Notes: generated by a model from the sequence alone, not told the origin. 64,000 nucleotides of DNA from Streptococcus pseudopneumoniae (GCF_001073085.1 NZ_JVFV01000021.1:1-64000), one strand, 5' to 3'. Positions 1-9,772 are shown, counted from the stretch's first letter. A program made the numbers and translations.

Positions 1-88
1 TGAGGTTGTAGATAAGACTGACGAAGTCAGTCACATATATAATCCAAGGCGAAGCTGACGCGGTTTGAATTTGATTTTCGAAGAGTAT
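1..88. repeat. RUP-like intergenic repeat, cut by window edge
   Basis: The stretch ends in a CGAAGAGTAT terminus and shares a GAAGCTGACG(C/T)GGTTTGAATTTGATTTT block with the repeat at 31096-31199. This matches what I remember of the RUP family of small non-coding repeats in pneumococcus and relatives, thought to be mobilised in trans by an IS630-type transposase. The left end lies outside the window. It follows accC directly, where accD is expected in related streptococci. Confidence 0.6.
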
Positions 89-92
89 TACA

Positions 93-1460
93 TTATTCTT
101 TTTCTTGATAGTGTGGTAAGAAAGTTTCCATCAAGAATGAAGTATCGTAGTCTCCTGCTATCACTCGACGATCTGAAATCAAATCGAGTTGGAAATCAGC
201 ATTGGTGACAACCCCTTCAATTTCGAGTTCATAAAGAGCTCGTTGCATTTTCATGAGAGCATCAAAACGATTTTCGCCATGAACAATAATTTTAGCAATC
301 ATACTATCATAGTATGGCGGAATGGTATAACCTGGATAAACTGCAGAGTCAACACGCAAGCCGACACCACCACTCGGTAGATAAAGATTGGTAATCTTAC
401 CTGGACTTGGTGCAAAATTAAAGGCTGGATTTTCTGCGTTAATTCGACACTCAATGGCGTGTCCTTTTAGAACAATATCTTCTTGCTTCAAAGTCAATGG
501 TTGACCTGCTGCGATACGGATTTGTTCCTTAACAATATCCACACCAGATACAAATTCGGTTACTGGGTGTTCCACTTGGACACGCGTATTCATCTCCATA
601 AAGTAGAATTTACCACTTGCTTCATCCAATAGAAATTCTATCGTACCAGCGTTTTCGTAGCCTACAGACTCCGCTGCACGGACTGCTGCAGCACCAATTT
701 CATTACGCAGTGTTTTCCCAATGGCAATCGAAGGACTTTCTTCTAAAACCTTCTGGTTATTCCGTTGAAGCGAACAGTCACGCTCACCTAGGTGAATAAC
801 ATGACCCATCTGGTCAGCAAGAATCTGTACTTCAATATGTCGAGCAGGATAAATCACACGCTCTAGGTACATAGCTCCATTACCAAAGTTCGCTTTAGCT
901 TCACTAGAGGCTGTTTCAAAGGCTGAAACAAGATCTTCTACTTTTTCAACCTTACGAATCCCTTTACCACCACCTCCAGCTGAAGCTTTCAGCATAACTG
1001 GATAACCAATTTTTTCGGCGATAGCGAGGGCCTCTTCTGCAGTATGGACTTCTCCATCTGAACCTGGAATGACGGGAACATTAGCCTTAATCATTTGAGC
1101 ACGGGCGTTAATTTTATCCCCCATGATATCCATGACACGAGCTGATGGTCCGATAAATTTGATACCGACTTCTTCACACATGGTTGCAAATTTGGAATTT
1201 TCACTTAAAAAACCAAATCCAGGGTGAATAGCTTCAGCTTCAGTCAAGACTGCAGCTGATAGGATGGCATTGATGTTCAGATAAGATTCTGTAGCCTTTC
1301 CAGGGCCGATACAGATAGCCTCATCAGCCAAAAGCGCGTGGAGAGCTTCCTTGTCAGCAGTTGAATAAACAGCGACTGTGGCAATTCCTAATTCTCGTGC
1401 CGCACGAATAATACGAACAGCAATTTCACCACGATTGGCAATTAAAATCTTACGAAACAT
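93..1460 (-). CDS. accC: Acetyl-CoA carboxylase, biotin carboxylase subunit
   Basis: Catalyses ATP- and bicarbonate-dependent carboxylation of the biotin on AccB, the first half of the acetyl-CoA carboxylase reaction that makes malonyl-CoA. The 455-residue length is standard. The N-terminus (MFRKILIANRGEIAVRII) is the biotin-carboxylase domain signature, followed by an ATP-grasp domain with the glycine-rich loop KASAGGGGKGIR near residue 160 and the EMNTRVQVEHPVTE motif near 290. It is the last visible gene of the fab cluster, 11 bases after fabZ. accD and accA would normally follow, but a RUP-like repeat occupies the next bases and the window ends. Confidence 0.97.
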   Translation of the reverse strand: MFRKILIANRGEIAVRIIRAARELGIATVAVYSTADKEALHALLADEAICIGPGKATESYLNINAILSAAVLTEAEAIHPGFGFLSENSKFATMCEEVGIKFIGPSARVMDIMGDKINARAQMIKANVPVIPGSDGEVHTAEEALAIAEKIGYPVMLKASAGGGGKGIRKVEKVEDLVSAFETASSEAKANFGNGAMYLERVIYPARHIEVQILADQMGHVIHLGERDCSLQRNNQKVLEESPSIAIGKTLRNEIGAAAVRAAESVGYENAGTIEFLLDEASGKFYFMEMNTRVQVEHPVTEFVSGVDIVKEQIRIAAGQPLTLKQEDIVLKGHAIECRINAENPAFNFAPSPGKITNLYLPSGGVGLRVDSAVYPGYTIPPYYDSMIAKIIVHGENRFDALMKMQRALYELEIEGVVTNADFQLDLISDRRVIAGDYDTSFLMETFLPHYQEKE

Positions 1461-1471
1461 GGAAAACCTCC

Positions 1472-1894
1472 CTAGTTTCCAATAGCAAAGGTTAGAGTAC
1501 CGCTAGCTGCTAGCTTACCATCTACTTCTGCCTTCGCTTCTACTACGGCGATTGTGCCACGACGTTTGACAAACGTTGCTGTCATGACAAGCTGATCACC
1601 AGGAACAACTTGTTTTTTAAATTTGACTTTGTCCATACCAGCATAGAAGACAAGCTTCCCTTTGTTTTCAGGTTTTGATAATTCCAAAACACCTGCTGTT
1701 TGTGCCAAAGCTTCCATAATGAGGACTCCTGGCATAACTGGGTATTGAGGAAAATGACCGTTGAAGAAAGGTTCGTTAATCGTTACATTTTTAATAGCAA
1801 CGATTGTATCTTCGCTGACTTCCAAAACACGATCCACTAAGAGCAGGGGATAGCGGTGAGGCAAAGCTTCTTTAATTCCTTGAATATCAATCAT
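1472..1894 (-). CDS. fabZ: 3-hydroxyacyl-ACP dehydratase FabZ
   Basis: Hot-dog-fold dehydratase that converts 3-hydroxyacyl-ACP to trans-2-enoyl-ACP. At 140 residues it has the family length. The active-site histidine lies in [18 protein letters not shown], with the glutamate of that helix a few residues on. It begins 4 bases inside the end of accB, so translational coupling is likely. Streptococci lack FabA and form unsaturated chains by FabM isomerisation of FabZ's product, which fits the fabM gene at the other end of this cluster. Confidence 0.97.
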   Translation of the reverse strand: MIDIQGIKEALPHRYPLLLVDRVLEVSEDTIVAIKNVTINEPFFNGHFPQYPVMPGVLIMEALAQTAGVLELSKPENKGKLVFYAGMDKVKFKKQVVPGDQLVMTATFVKRRGTIAVVEAKAEVDGKLAASGTLTFAIGN

Positions 1895-2373
1895 TTGATA
1901 CGTACCAAGCCTTTCCCGAACTCAACCATTTCTTCATTAGCAACAAGAACTTCTGTTACGACACCGTCTTTAGGTGCTGGAATTTCGTTCATGACCTTCA
2001 TGGCTTCGATGATGACCAAGGTTTGGCCTTTTTTAACAGTATCTCCGACTGAAACAAAATTAGGTTTGTCTGGTCCCGCAGCCAAGTAAGCAACTCCGAC
2101 AAGTGGGCTCTCTACTAGATCTCCTTCAGCTACAGATTCAGTAGCGCTTGTTTCTGAAACTACTTCTACAGCTGGTGTTGAAGTTAGAGCTTGAGGTGCT
2201 ACTGTAGGTGCAGGTGCTGAAACAACTGGTTGAGGTGCTGGACTTGTTTCTGCAACAAGTTTTGCTTCATTCTTGCTGAAGAGTAACTCATCCGTGCCAT
2301 TTTTATAAGAAAATTCTCTCAAGCTTGACTGGTCAAATTGCGCCATCAAGTCTTTGATTTCATTTAAATTCAT
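1891..2373 (-). CDS. accB: Biotin carboxyl carrier protein of acetyl-CoA carboxylase
   Basis: Carries the biotin that shuttles CO2 between AccC and AccD/AccA. The C-terminal biotinyl domain contains EAMKVMNE with the acceptor lysine near residue 126. A flexible Ala/Pro/Thr/Val-rich linker (about residues 42-85) joins it to a short N-terminal domain, which is the usual AccB layout. It lies 2 bases after fabF and overlaps fabZ by 4 bases within the fab/acc operon. Confidence 0.96.
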   Translation of the reverse strand: MNLNEIKDLMAQFDQSSLREFSYKNGTDELLFSKNEAKLVAETSPAPQPVVSAPAPTVAPQALTSTPAVEVVSETSATESVAEGDLVESPLVGVAYLAAGPDKPNFVSVGDTVKKGQTLVIIEAMKVMNEIPAPKDGVVTEVLVANEEMVEFGKGLVRIK

Positions 2374-2375
2374 CT

Positions 2376-3611
2376 TTACTTATTCTCCCAACGTTTGAAA
2401 GCAAGAACTGCATTATGCCCACCAAATCCAAAAGTGTTTGAGATAGCATAAGGAATTTCACGTTCCAAGCCTTGTCCATAAATAACATTTGCTTCAATGT
2501 AGTCTGATAGTTCTGTTGTTCCAGCTGTCATTGGAACATAATTGTTACGGATTGCTTCAATTGTTGCAATGGCTTCAACTGCACCTGCTGCGCCGAGCAA
2601 GTGTCCTGTAAATGACTTGGTTGAAGATACAGGTACTTCCTTACCAAGAACTGCTACGATAGCACCACTCTCTCCTTTTTCATTAGCAGGAGTTGATGTA
2701 CCATGAGCATTGACATAGGCTACTTGGTCTGGTGTAATCTCAGCTTCGTCCAAAGCAAGTTTGATAGCTTTAATAGCACCTTGGCCTTCTGGATGTGGTG
2801 AAGTCATATGGTAGGCGTCACAAGTGTTCCCGTATCCGACAACTTCAGCTAGGATAGTTGCACCGCGTTTTTCAGCATGCTCTAAACTTTCAAGAACCAA
2901 CATACCTGATCCTTCACCCATGACAAATCCATTACGATCCTTATCAAATGGAATAGAAGCACGAGTTGGGTCCTCTGTTGTTGAAAGAGCTGTTAAGGCT
3001 TGGAAACCAGCAATGGCAAATGGAGTAATAGAAGATTCTGAACCACCAACTAGCATGATGTCTTGGAAACCAAATTTGATAGAACGGAAGGCATCCCCGA
3101 TAGCATCATTTGATGAAGCACAAGCTGTATTGATAGATTTACAAATCCCATTTGCCCCAAAGCGCATAGCAACATTCCCTGCAGCCATATTTGGCAAGGC
3201 TTTTGGAAGTGTCAATGGTTTTACACGTTTTGGTCCCTTATCATGAAGTCGAAGCACTTGGTCTTCGATTTCTTTAATTCCACCGATACCTGATGCCACA
3301 ATGACACCAAAGCGGTCTTTATCAAGTGCTTCAAGGTCAAGATTTGCAGTGTTCACTGCTTCTTGAGCTGCATACAAGGCATACAAAGAATAGTTATCAA
3401 AACGGTTGGTATCTTTTTTTACAAAGTATTTATCAAACGGAAAATCCTGAATTTCTGCCGCATTATGAACATCAAAAGCACTATGATCAAACTTAGTGAT
3501 TTCACCGATTCCAATCTTTCCATTTTTTAGACTGTTCCAAAATTCCTCTGGTGTGTTCCCAATCGGAGATGTTAATCCATAACCTGTTACTACTACTCGA
3601 TTTAGTTTCAT
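2376..3611 (-). CDS. fabF: 3-oxoacyl-ACP synthase II (KAS II)
   Basis: Condenses acyl-ACP with malonyl-ACP during elongation. The 411-residue protein shows the thiolase-fold Cys-His-His triad: nucleophile Cys164 in NTACASS, one histidine in NAHGTSTPANE near 305 and one in STKSFTGHLLGAAGA near 340. The C-terminal NTFGFGGHNA is the conserved glycine-rich end. It sits between fabG and accB in the usual streptococcal order. Confidence 0.97.
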   Translation of the reverse strand: MKLNRVVVTGYGLTSPIGNTPEEFWNSLKNGKIGIGEITKFDHSAFDVHNAAEIQDFPFDKYFVKKDTNRFDNYSLYALYAAQEAVNTANLDLEALDKDRFGVIVASGIGGIKEIEDQVLRLHDKGPKRVKPLTLPKALPNMAAGNVAMRFGANGICKSINTACASSNDAIGDAFRSIKFGFQDIMLVGGSESSITPFAIAGFQALTALSTTEDPTRASIPFDKDRNGFVMGEGSGMLVLESLEHAEKRGATILAEVVGYGNTCDAYHMTSPHPEGQGAIKAIKLALDEAEITPDQVAYVNAHGTSTPANEKGESGAIVAVLGKEVPVSSTKSFTGHLLGAAGAVEAIATIEAIRNNYVPMTAGTTELSDYIEANVIYGQGLEREIPYAISNTFGFGGHNAVLAFKRWENK

Positions 3612-3633
3612 TTTTATACCTCTATTTTAACTC

Positions 3634-4368
3634 TTATTGCATGGTTAGTCCACCATCAATTGCAAGGACTTGTCCCGTTAGATAATCTTGGCTTGCAAGA
3701 AAGGCTGTCACCTCTGCGACTTGCTCAGCTTGGCCAAATTGTTTCATCGGAATTTGTGCCAACATGGCTTCTTTCACCTTATCAGATAGAACTGCAGTCA
3801 TATCTGATTCAATCATTCCTGGAGCAATGGCATTGACACGCACATTGCGATTGGCAACCTCACGTGCTACCGATTTGGTAAATCCAATCAAACCGGCCTT
3901 GGAAGCAGCGTAGTTTGCTTGACCGATATTTCCCATCAAACCAACGACACTAGACATATTGATGATAGCACCTTCGCGAGCTTTTATCATCGGTTTTAAG
4001 ACTGATTGTGTCATATTGAAGGCACCTGTCAAATTGACTTTTAAAACCTTCTCAAAATCTTCTTCTGACATCTTAAGCATGAGAGTGTCTTGAGTAATCC
4101 CAGCATTATTTACTAGGACGTCAACTGACCCCAGCTCTTCAATGGCTTGGTCCACCATACGCTTTGCGTCCGCAAAATCAGAAACATCACCAGAAATAGC
4201 AAGGACCTTCACTCCGTATGGTTTAAATTCGGCTAGAAGCTCCTCGGAGATTTCACCACGACTATTCAAGACAACATTGGCTCCCAAGCTGGCAAATTTA
4301 TGAGCAATGGCAAGACCAATTCCTCGACTTGAGCCTGTAATAAAGACATTTTTCTGTTCTAGTTTCAT
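3634..4368 (-). CDS. fabG: 3-oxoacyl-ACP reductase FabG
   Basis: NADPH-dependent reduction of 3-oxoacyl-ACP. A short-chain dehydrogenase of 244 residues with the cofactor motif TGSSRGIG at residues 11-18, NNAG near 87-90, and the catalytic Ser near 139, Tyr153 and Lys157 in the YAASK motif. The second short-chain dehydrogenase of this window (23348-24109) lies outside the fatty-acid cluster and is not FabG. Confidence 0.96.
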   Translation of the reverse strand: MKLEQKNVFITGSSRGIGLAIAHKFASLGANVVLNSRGEISEELLAEFKPYGVKVLAISGDVSDFADAKRMVDQAIEELGSVDVLVNNAGITQDTLMLKMSEEDFEKVLKVNLTGAFNMTQSVLKPMIKAREGAIINMSSVVGLMGNIGQANYAASKAGLIGFTKSVAREVANRNVRVNAIAPGMIESDMTAVLSDKVKEAMLAQIPMKQFGQAEQVAEVTAFLASQDYLTGQVLAIDGGLTMQ

Positions 4369-4399
4369 TTTTCTCCTTTCAGAACTTCTACCAGTTTGG

Positions 4400-5320
4400 C
4401 TAATTTTCTAAGAGTGCTTGTAAACTTGCTTGATCTTCCACATTAGCAAGTTGAGCTGTTTTATCTATCTTTTTGACGAATCCTGACAAAACTTTACCAG
4501 GTCCAATCTCAATAAAACGAGTGACACCCGCTTCTTGCATGACTGCAATACTTTCATAAAAGCGAACGGGTTCCTTAACTTGACGAGTCAGGAGTTCAGC
4601 AATTCGTTCTTTTCCCACGACATTTGCTTCTGTATTGCCAACAAGTGGACAAACAAAGTCACTAAACTCAACATCTTCTAGGGCTTGAGCTAATTTTTGA
4701 CTAGCAGGTTCCAATAAAGCTGTATGGAAAGGTCCAGAAACATTGAGCGGAATCAAGCGTTTTGCTCCTGCCTCTTGCAAAAGTTCAACTGCACGATCTA
4801 CCGCCACTACCTCACCACCAATAACAATTTGACTCGGCGTATTGTAGTTAGCTGGAGTTACAACACCAAGTTTAGAGGCTTCTTGACAAGCTTTTTCAAT
4901 TACTTCAACCGGTGTATTAAGCACAGCTACCATTTTCCCTGATCCTGCTGGTGCCGCTTCTTCCATATAAGCTCCACGTTTAGCAACTAGAGCCACTGCA
5001 TCTTCAAAATCTAAGGCACCACTAGCTACCAGGGCAGAATATTCTCCAAGAGACAAACCTGCCACCATATCAGGCTGATAACCTTTCTCCTTTAGTAGTC
5101 GGTAAATAGCAACGGACGTAGCTAAAATAGCTGGTTGCGTGTAACGAGTCTGATTTAGCTTTGTTTCATCATTATCAATCAAGTCACGAAGGTCATAGCC
5201 TAATACTTGGCTAGCTTGGTCGATTGTTTCCTTGACGATAGCATATTGGTCATAGAGTTCATGCCCCATTCCTAAGTACTGTGCTCCTTGACCTGCAAAT
5301 AGAAAGGCTGTTTTAGTCAT
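4400..5320 (-). CDS. fabD: Malonyl-CoA:ACP transacylase FabD
   Basis: Transfers malonyl from CoA to ACP to supply the elongation enzymes. The 306-residue protein has the N-terminal GQGAQ motif and the nucleophile Ser90 in GLSLGEYSA, with the partner histidine in NVSGPFHTALL near residue 199. Its start overlaps the end of fabK by 8 bases, so the two are probably translationally coupled. Confidence 0.96.
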   Translation of the reverse strand: MTKTAFLFAGQGAQYLGMGHELYDQYAIVKETIDQASQVLGYDLRDLIDNDETKLNQTRYTQPAILATSVAIYRLLKEKGYQPDMVAGLSLGEYSALVASGALDFEDAVALVAKRGAYMEEAAPAGSGKMVAVLNTPVEVIEKACQEASKLGVVTPANYNTPSQIVIGGEVVAVDRAVELLQEAGAKRLIPLNVSGPFHTALLEPASQKLAQALEDVEFSDFVCPLVGNTEANVVGKERIAELLTRQVKEPVRFYESIAVMQEAGVTRFIEIGPGKVLSGFVKKIDKTAQLANVEDQASLQALLEN

Positions 5321-6287
5321 TTCTTGTAACTCCTGCCCAACGAGCAGCTTCTGCTTGAATCTTTTCAGCTGCGCCGTAGTAGATATCTTTTAAGATTTCT
5401 TCAACTGTTTCTTCTTTAGAAACCAAACCTGCAATCTGACCGGCCATCACTGATCCACCATCCACATCTCCGTGAACAACCGCTTTGGCTAGAGCACCTG
5501 CCCCCATTTGTTCAAAAATTTCCAAATCTGGATTTTCTTGTTTGAAGGCATCTTTTTCAGCTTGCTCGAAATCACGAGTCAATTTGTTTTTAATGGCACG
5601 AACTGCGTGTCCAAAATGTTGTGCTGAGATCGTTGTGTCAATATCACGAGCTTTTAAAATTTTAGCTTTATAGTTAGGATGGGCATTTGATTCTTTAGCA
5701 ACTACAAAACGAGTTCCTACTTGTACAGCCTCTGCACCAAGCATAAAGCCTGCAGCAGCTCCTTCACCGTCTGCAATACCGCCAGCAGCGATAACAGGAA
5801 TAGAAACAGCAGCTGCAACTTGACGAACCAAGGTCATAGTTGTTAGTTTACCGATGTGTCCACCGGCTTCCATACCTTCAGCAATAACTGCATCCGCTCC
5901 AATTTTTTCCATGCGTTTAGCCAAAGCCACGCTAGGTACTACAGGAATAACGGTGATTCCTGCTTCATGGAATCGTTCCATATATTTACTTGGGTTCCCT
6001 GCACCAGTTGTGACTACCTTAACACCTTCTTCAATCACAAGGTCAACAATATCCTCAACAAATGGAGACAGAAGCATGATATTGACACCAAAAGGGTTGT
6101 CTGTTAATGATTTAATCTTATCAATATTAGCCTTAACCACTTCTTTAGGAGCATTTCCTCCACCGATGATACCTAGACCACCCGCTTTTGAAACAGCTCC
6201 AGCAAGATCACCATCTGCAACCCAGGCCATCCCACCTTGGAAGATCGGATATTTAATATTCAATAATTCTGTAATACGTGTTTTCAT
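5313..6287 (-). CDS. fabK: Enoyl-ACP reductase II, flavoprotein
   Basis: FMN-dependent enoyl-ACP reductase that performs the last step of each elongation cycle and replaces triclosan-sensitive FabI in many streptococci. The 324-residue TIM-barrel protein belongs to the nitronate monooxygenase-like family. It has NIKYPIFQGGMAWV near the start, the flavin-binding GMEAGGHIG near 140 and PVIAAGGIADG near 165. An intergenic stretch of 116 bases separates it from acpP and contains a FabT-like palindrome, so it can start a separately controlled transcript. Confidence 0.96.
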   Translation of the reverse strand: MKTRITELLNIKYPIFQGGMAWVADGDLAGAVSKAGGLGIIGGGNAPKEVVKANIDKIKSLTDNPFGVNIMLLSPFVEDIVDLVIEEGVKVVTTGAGNPSKYMERFHEAGITVIPVVPSVALAKRMEKIGADAVIAEGMEAGGHIGKLTTMTLVRQVAAAVSIPVIAAGGIADGEGAAAGFMLGAEAVQVGTRFVVAKESNAHPNYKAKILKARDIDTTISAQHFGHAVRAIKNKLTRDFEQAEKDAFKQENPDLEIFEQMGAGALAKAVVHGDVDGGSVMAGQIAGLVSKEETVEEILKDIYYGAAEKIQAEAARWAGVTRND

Positions 6288-6332
6288 AGTGCCTCCATAA
6301 GTCTTGCTTACGTAATAGTTCGATCTTTTTAT

Positions 6333-6349
6333 AATTTGACGGTCAAACT
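6333..6349. promoter_or_regulatory. FabT-like operator upstream of fabK
   Basis: AATTTGACGGTCAAACT has an almost perfect TTTGAC/GTCAAA dyad centred at 6341. FabT, the MarR-type repressor encoded by this cluster, is known in streptococci to bind TTTGA-n-TCAAA palindromes upstream of fabK and fabT. A weak TATAAA -10-like element lies just downstream on the minus strand. Assignment is by similarity and position. Confidence 0.65.
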
Positions 6350-6403
6350 ATTGCCTAAACAAGAGGGAGCGGGTCTCCCCTACTCCTTCTTCTTTTATTT
6401 TAA

Positions 6404-6628
6404 TTATTTTGTTTGCTCTTCAACGTAAGCAACCAAGTCGCCAACTGTTTTCAAATTATCTTCAGCTTCGATTTGGATATCAAAAGCGTCTTCAATTTCT
6501 GAGATCACTTGGAACAAGTCCAATGAATCTGCATCCAAATCATCAAAAGTAGATTCAAGCGTTACTTCTGATGCATCTTTTCCAAGTTCTTCAACGATAA
6601 TTTCTTGTACTTTTTCAAATACTGCCAT
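6404..6628 (-). CDS. acpP: Acyl carrier protein
   Basis: A 74-residue, highly acidic, helical protein with the phosphopantetheine attachment serine in the [10 protein letters not shown] motif (Ser35). It carries the growing acyl chain between the Fab enzymes. It lies between fabH and fabK. Acyl-ACP is also the corepressor of FabT, so this gene links pathway product and regulator. A separate acpP is often present elsewhere in streptococci; this one is the fab-cluster copy. Confidence 0.96.
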   Translation of the reverse strand: MAVFEKVQEIIVEELGKDASEVTLESTFDDLDADSLDLFQVISEIEDAFDIQIEAEDNLKTVGDLVAYVEEQTK

Positions 6629-6685
6629 GATAGACTCCTTTAAAATAAATAGTTTTTTATAACAATGTGTTCACCACATGATTAC

Positions 6686-7660
6686 CTAAATTGTAACAAT
6701 AATTGTGCCCCATGTCAAACCTCCACCGAAGCCTGACAAGAGAATATTTTGGCTACCATCCAAACGAATGAGCCCTTCCTCTACACACTCTGAAAGTAGG
6801 ATCGGAATACTTGCCGCACTGGTATTTCCATACTTGGTCATATTGGCAGGAAGCTTGTCTCGATCTACACCGATCTTTCTAGCCATCTTATCTAAAATTC
6901 GAATATTAGCTTGATGAAGCAAGAGATAATCTAGTTCTTCTGCCGACAGAGGACTCTCTACTATAGTATTTTTTATAGACTTAGCAACATCTCGAATCGC
7001 AAAATCAAAGACTGCTCGACCATCCATTCTCAAGAAAGCATCGGGCTTTTCTTGATTTGAAAATGGTGAAGTTAAACCAGTCTGTCCAAAGGTCAAACAC
7101 TCACTACGCGAACCATCGCTATTGAGACTCTCCGCTAGGAAATGTGGCTCTTCACTTGCTTCTAGTAAGACGCCACCAGCACCGTCTCCAAAAAGAACAG
7201 CTGTTGATCGATCTGACCAGTCTAAAGCTTTTGACATGGTTTCACTACCGATAACTAGACCCTTGCGATAAGCTCCTGAAGAGATGAACTTCTCTGCAGT
7301 TGATAGGGCAAAGATAAAGCCACTACAGGCAGCTGTTAAGTCATAGGCAAAAGCCTTGTGAGCGCCGATTTTAGCCTGAACACGAGCGGCTGTTGAAGGC
7401 ATCATCGAGTCAGGTGTCATCGTAGCTAGAATGATAAAATCCAACTCTTCAGCAGAAATACCTGACTTCTCTAGGAGTTGTTTTGCAACTGCCGTTGCCA
7501 AATCTCCTGTTGATTCTGTCTTAGAAATGCGACGTTCCTTAATCCCAGTTCGACTTGAAATCCATTCATCACTCGTATCCATGACCTGAGCCAAATCTTC
7601 ATTTGTGACAATCTGCTCTGGTACATAATGAGCAACCTGGCTTATTTTCGCAAAAGCCAT
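6686..7660 (-). CDS. fabH: 3-oxoacyl-ACP synthase III (KAS III)
   Basis: Starts fatty-acid synthesis by condensing acetyl-CoA with malonyl-ACP. The 324-residue protein has the Cys-His-Asn triad: Cys112 in DLTAACSG, the histidine in LLHQANIRI near 250 and the asparagine in YGNTSAAS near 280. The C-terminus [12 protein letters not shown] is typical. Its ATG overlaps the final base of the fabT stop codon, so it is co-transcribed with its regulator. Confidence 0.96.
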   Translation of the reverse strand: MAFAKISQVAHYVPEQIVTNEDLAQVMDTSDEWISSRTGIKERRISKTESTGDLATAVAKQLLEKSGISAEELDFIILATMTPDSMMPSTAARVQAKIGAHKAFAYDLTAACSGFIFALSTAEKFISSGAYRKGLVIGSETMSKALDWSDRSTAVLFGDGAGGVLLEASEEPHFLAESLNSDGSRSECLTFGQTGLTSPFSNQEKPDAFLRMDGRAVFDFAIRDVAKSIKNTIVESPLSAEELDYLLLHQANIRILDKMARKIGVDRDKLPANMTKYGNTSAASIPILLSECVEEGLIRLDGSQNILLSGFGGGLTWGTIIVTI

Positions 7661-8094
7661 TATTTCAAATCCTCCAAAAATTGATAAAGATTGATCAAAC
7701 CTTTACTCATAACATCCATTTCCTCTGGGCTCATGCCTTCGATAATTCTTTCGACCATGGCCTTGTGGAAACGTTTATGGAGACGATGTACAAGTCGACC
7801 TTTCTTGGTCAAATGCAGATGTACTACACGACGATCCTGATCTGAACGTAAGCGTTCGATGTAACCTTTTCGTTCCAAGTTGTTCAAGCTAGTTGTCACT
7901 GTTCCTAGAGTTACCATCAACTCTTTGGACACTTGACTTGGTGTCGCATTTGGAAACTTACCAACCACATCAATCGTGTGCATTTCCTTGATAGAGATGT
8001 CCTTGAAACGACTACCTCGCAAACTTACTTCCTCAATCACCAGGACGTTATTAAAAATAGATGTTAAATAGTCATTGATCCGTTGGTAGTCCAA
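7660..8094 (-). CDS. fabT: MarR-family repressor of fatty-acid synthesis FabT
   Basis: Winged-helix MarR-type repressor that senses long-chain acyl-ACP and represses the fab cluster. The core around [19 protein letters not shown] is the recognition helix, followed by the wing with [10 protein letters not shown] place the start at a TTG (8094-8092), because AGGGAGG lies 8 bases upstream of it and the resulting protein (144 residues, beginning (M)DYQRIN) matches the usual FabT length. A further TTG 21 bases upstream has no good ribosome site. It is followed by fabH with a 1-base overlap. Confidence 0.93.
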   Translation of the reverse strand: MDYQRINDYLTSIFNNVLVIEEVSLRGSRFKDISIKEMHTIDVVGKFPNATPSQVSKELMVTLGTVTTSLNNLERKGYIERLRSDQDRRVVHLHLTKKGRLVHRLHKRFHKAMVERIIEGMSPEEMDVMSKGLINLYQFLEDLK

Positions 8095-8148
8095 TTCTCT
8101 TCCCTCCCTTATCAAAAAAGTTCAACTATCAAAACATTTGACAAAAAA

Positions 8149-8177
8149 AGTATATCAAACTTCAAAGAATTGTGCAA
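8149..8177 (-). promoter_or_regulatory. fabT promoter
   Basis: TTGCAC (8172-8177), a 17-base spacer and TATACT (8149-8154) on the minus strand fit a vegetative promoter 55 bases before the fabT start. TTTGA (8137-8141) and TCAAA (8155-8159) half-sites flank the -10 element, and another TCAAA lies at 8129-8133, consistent with autorepression by FabT, though the half-site spacing is not a clean palindrome. Confidence 0.65.
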
Positions 8178-8185
8178 GTATTTTT

Positions 8186-8971
8186 TTACTTTCCGATAAA
8201 TTTTGGACGTCGTCTTTCAGAATGTGCACGAACACCTTCTTTAAAATCTTCCGTATAAGATAGAGATTTTTGCAATTCCAGTTCTAGCTGTGCGTACTCG
8301 TGCCACTGCTTAAACTCGCTTTCCCAGACTAACTTCTTAATAGCAGCATAGGAGTTAGAGGAGCCTCTTCTCAACTTCTTCAATAGTTGTTCTCTTGTCT
8401 TTTCCAGTTGATCACTAGCACACAGACGATAGACAGCTCCAGCTTCAAGTGCTTTTTCTGCTGTGAAAGCTTCTCCAGTCATAGCTAATTGCGTTGCCCG
8501 AGTCGCACCTAGTGATCGTGTAAGCAAGAATAAGCCACCCGCATCAGGAGCTAAGCCCACACCTACAAAGGCCTGAATGAATTTAGCTTTGTCAGAAGCA
8601 ATACAGAAATCAACTGCTAAAGCCATATTAGCCGCAGCTCCAGCAACTGCTCCATCCACCTCCATAATGACTGGTTTAGAAATTTGTTTAATCTTATAGG
8701 AAATCGTATTTACCAACTCCGCAATTTGAGTAAGGGAGCCAATGTCATCCTCATCGACTGCACGTTTCATTTCTACTAAATCCCCTCCAACGGAGAAGAC
8801 TTTGCCAGCAGCATTAATGAGAATAAACGAAACCGAAGCATCTTTTTCAGCCAATTCCAATGCTTCTAGAATTTCTTGACACATAGGAATATGAAAACCA
8901 TTTGCCACCTCGGGACGATTTAAAGTTAGTATCGCTAAATCGTCTTGAACTTGATAGAGAATATGATCCAT
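8186..8971 (-). CDS. fabM: Trans-2,cis-3-decenoyl-ACP isomerase FabM
   Basis: Crotonase-fold isomerase that makes the cis double bond of unsaturated fatty acids in streptococci. The 261-residue form starts at the ATG preceded by AAGGAG at 6 bases; a GTG two codons upstream is inside that spacing and less likely. Oxyanion-hole glycines lie in [10 protein letters not shown] near 70 and [13 protein letters not shown] near 110. Automatic pipelines often call it enoyl-CoA hydratase (phaB), but the position next to fabT identifies it. It has its own promoter. Confidence 0.92.
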   Translation of the reverse strand: MDHILYQVQDDLAILTLNRPEVANGFHIPMCQEILEALELAEKDASVSFILINAAGKVFSVGGDLVEMKRAVDEDDIGSLTQIAELVNTISYKIKQISKPVIMEVDGAVAGAAANMALAVDFCIASDKAKFIQAFVGVGLAPDAGGLFLLTRSLGATRATQLAMTGEAFTAEKALEAGAVYRLCASDQLEKTREQLLKKLRRGSSNSYAAIKKLVWESEFKQWHEYAQLELELQKSLSYTEDFKEGVRAHSERRRPKFIGK

Positions 8972-9019
8972 AGGCACTCCTTTTAATTTACAACGATATT
9001 TGAATTATTTTATCTTCAA

Positions 9020-9048
9020 ATTATATCTTTTTCTGGCTTTTAAAACAA
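9020..9048 (-). promoter_or_regulatory. fabM promoter
   Basis: TTGTTT (9043-9048), a 17-base spacer and a consensus TATAAT (9020-9025) on the minus strand, about 49 bases before the fabM start. Confidence 0.7.
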
Positions 9049-9081
9049 GAGAAAAATCGACCAAAAGTGTATCGGCCGATT

Positions 9082-9642
9082 TTAAAAACTTAGTTTGGTC
9101 TCTAAAAACAAAGGAAAACCAGTACTTGTATCATCCATGAAATCATAAATGACTTCAAGCATCCGCCCTCCTTCTCTCTGATAAAGCTGTTCTTGGTTTG
9201 ATCCCTTATGGTAGAATTCTCCTGAAACCATGTAAAAAACACGATTTGGATCTTCTAGGTAGGCAAAAAGATTTCCTGTAAAAGGAGCCTCCTTATTTCC
9301 GTCCTTGTTGACCAGACTTGTAGCTAAGAGTTTCGTGATTCCTCTAAATTGTCCACTTTCATCTGTTCGACAATAAAACTTGACTCTAGCTTCATAGTTA
9401 GGATTGACGATAATCTTTTCAGAGAGAATTCGATAGGTCCTTGACTTACTATCTGACAAGCCGATAGATAAGATAATTTTAGCCCTCTCAACTGAAATCT
9501 GACCTTCCTGAGCATATTCTATCGCTAATTCTTCTCCCGTCAAACGACCACTGGGAAGAGGTTGAGAACTTGCTCCGATATTTGTAGGAATCATCACGAA
9601 GCTAAGGACTAATAAGATTAAACAAACTACTCTTTTAATCAT
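9082..9642 (-). CDS. Secreted hypothetical protein
   Basis: A 186-residue protein I do not recognise by family. It has a clear signal peptide: positively charged MIKR, a hydrophobic core of about 15 residues and a probable cleavage after IGASS near residue 26. No lipobox cysteine is present. The mature part is short and mixed, with no obvious catalytic motif. It is conserved next to the fab cluster and aspartokinase in pneumococcus as far as I remember the gene order. It sits alone between fabM and the divergent lysC. Confidence 0.8.
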   Translation of the reverse strand: MIKRVVCLILLVLSFVMIPTNIGASSQPLPSGRLTGEELAIEYAQEGQISVERAKIILSIGLSDSKSRTYRILSEKIIVNPNYEARVKFYCRTDESGQFRGITKLLATSLVNKDGNKEAPFTGNLFAYLEDPNRVFYMVSGEFYHKGSNQEQLYQREGGRMLEVIYDFMDDTSTGFPLFLETKLSF

Positions 9643-9743
9643 CTTCCCCCAACTCCTTTCGTTAGAAGAGTCTTTTCTCCTGCACCTTTATTATAAGCTT
9701 TCCTGATGAGACATTCAAACAATTATATAGGACATTTTCCAGA

Positions 9744-9772
9744 TTGAAAAAAGCCCCTCTTTCTGCTATAAT
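9744..9772 (+). promoter_or_regulatory. lysC promoter
   Basis: TTGAAA (9744-9749), 17 bases, TATAAT (9767-9772), 29 bases before the aspartokinase start, which has TAGGAG as ribosome site. Confidence 0.75.

Noticed and set aside
5854-6300. 148-residue open frame opposite fabK
   Set aside because: Antisense to a conserved gene, Pro/Ser-rich composition, no recognisable domain.
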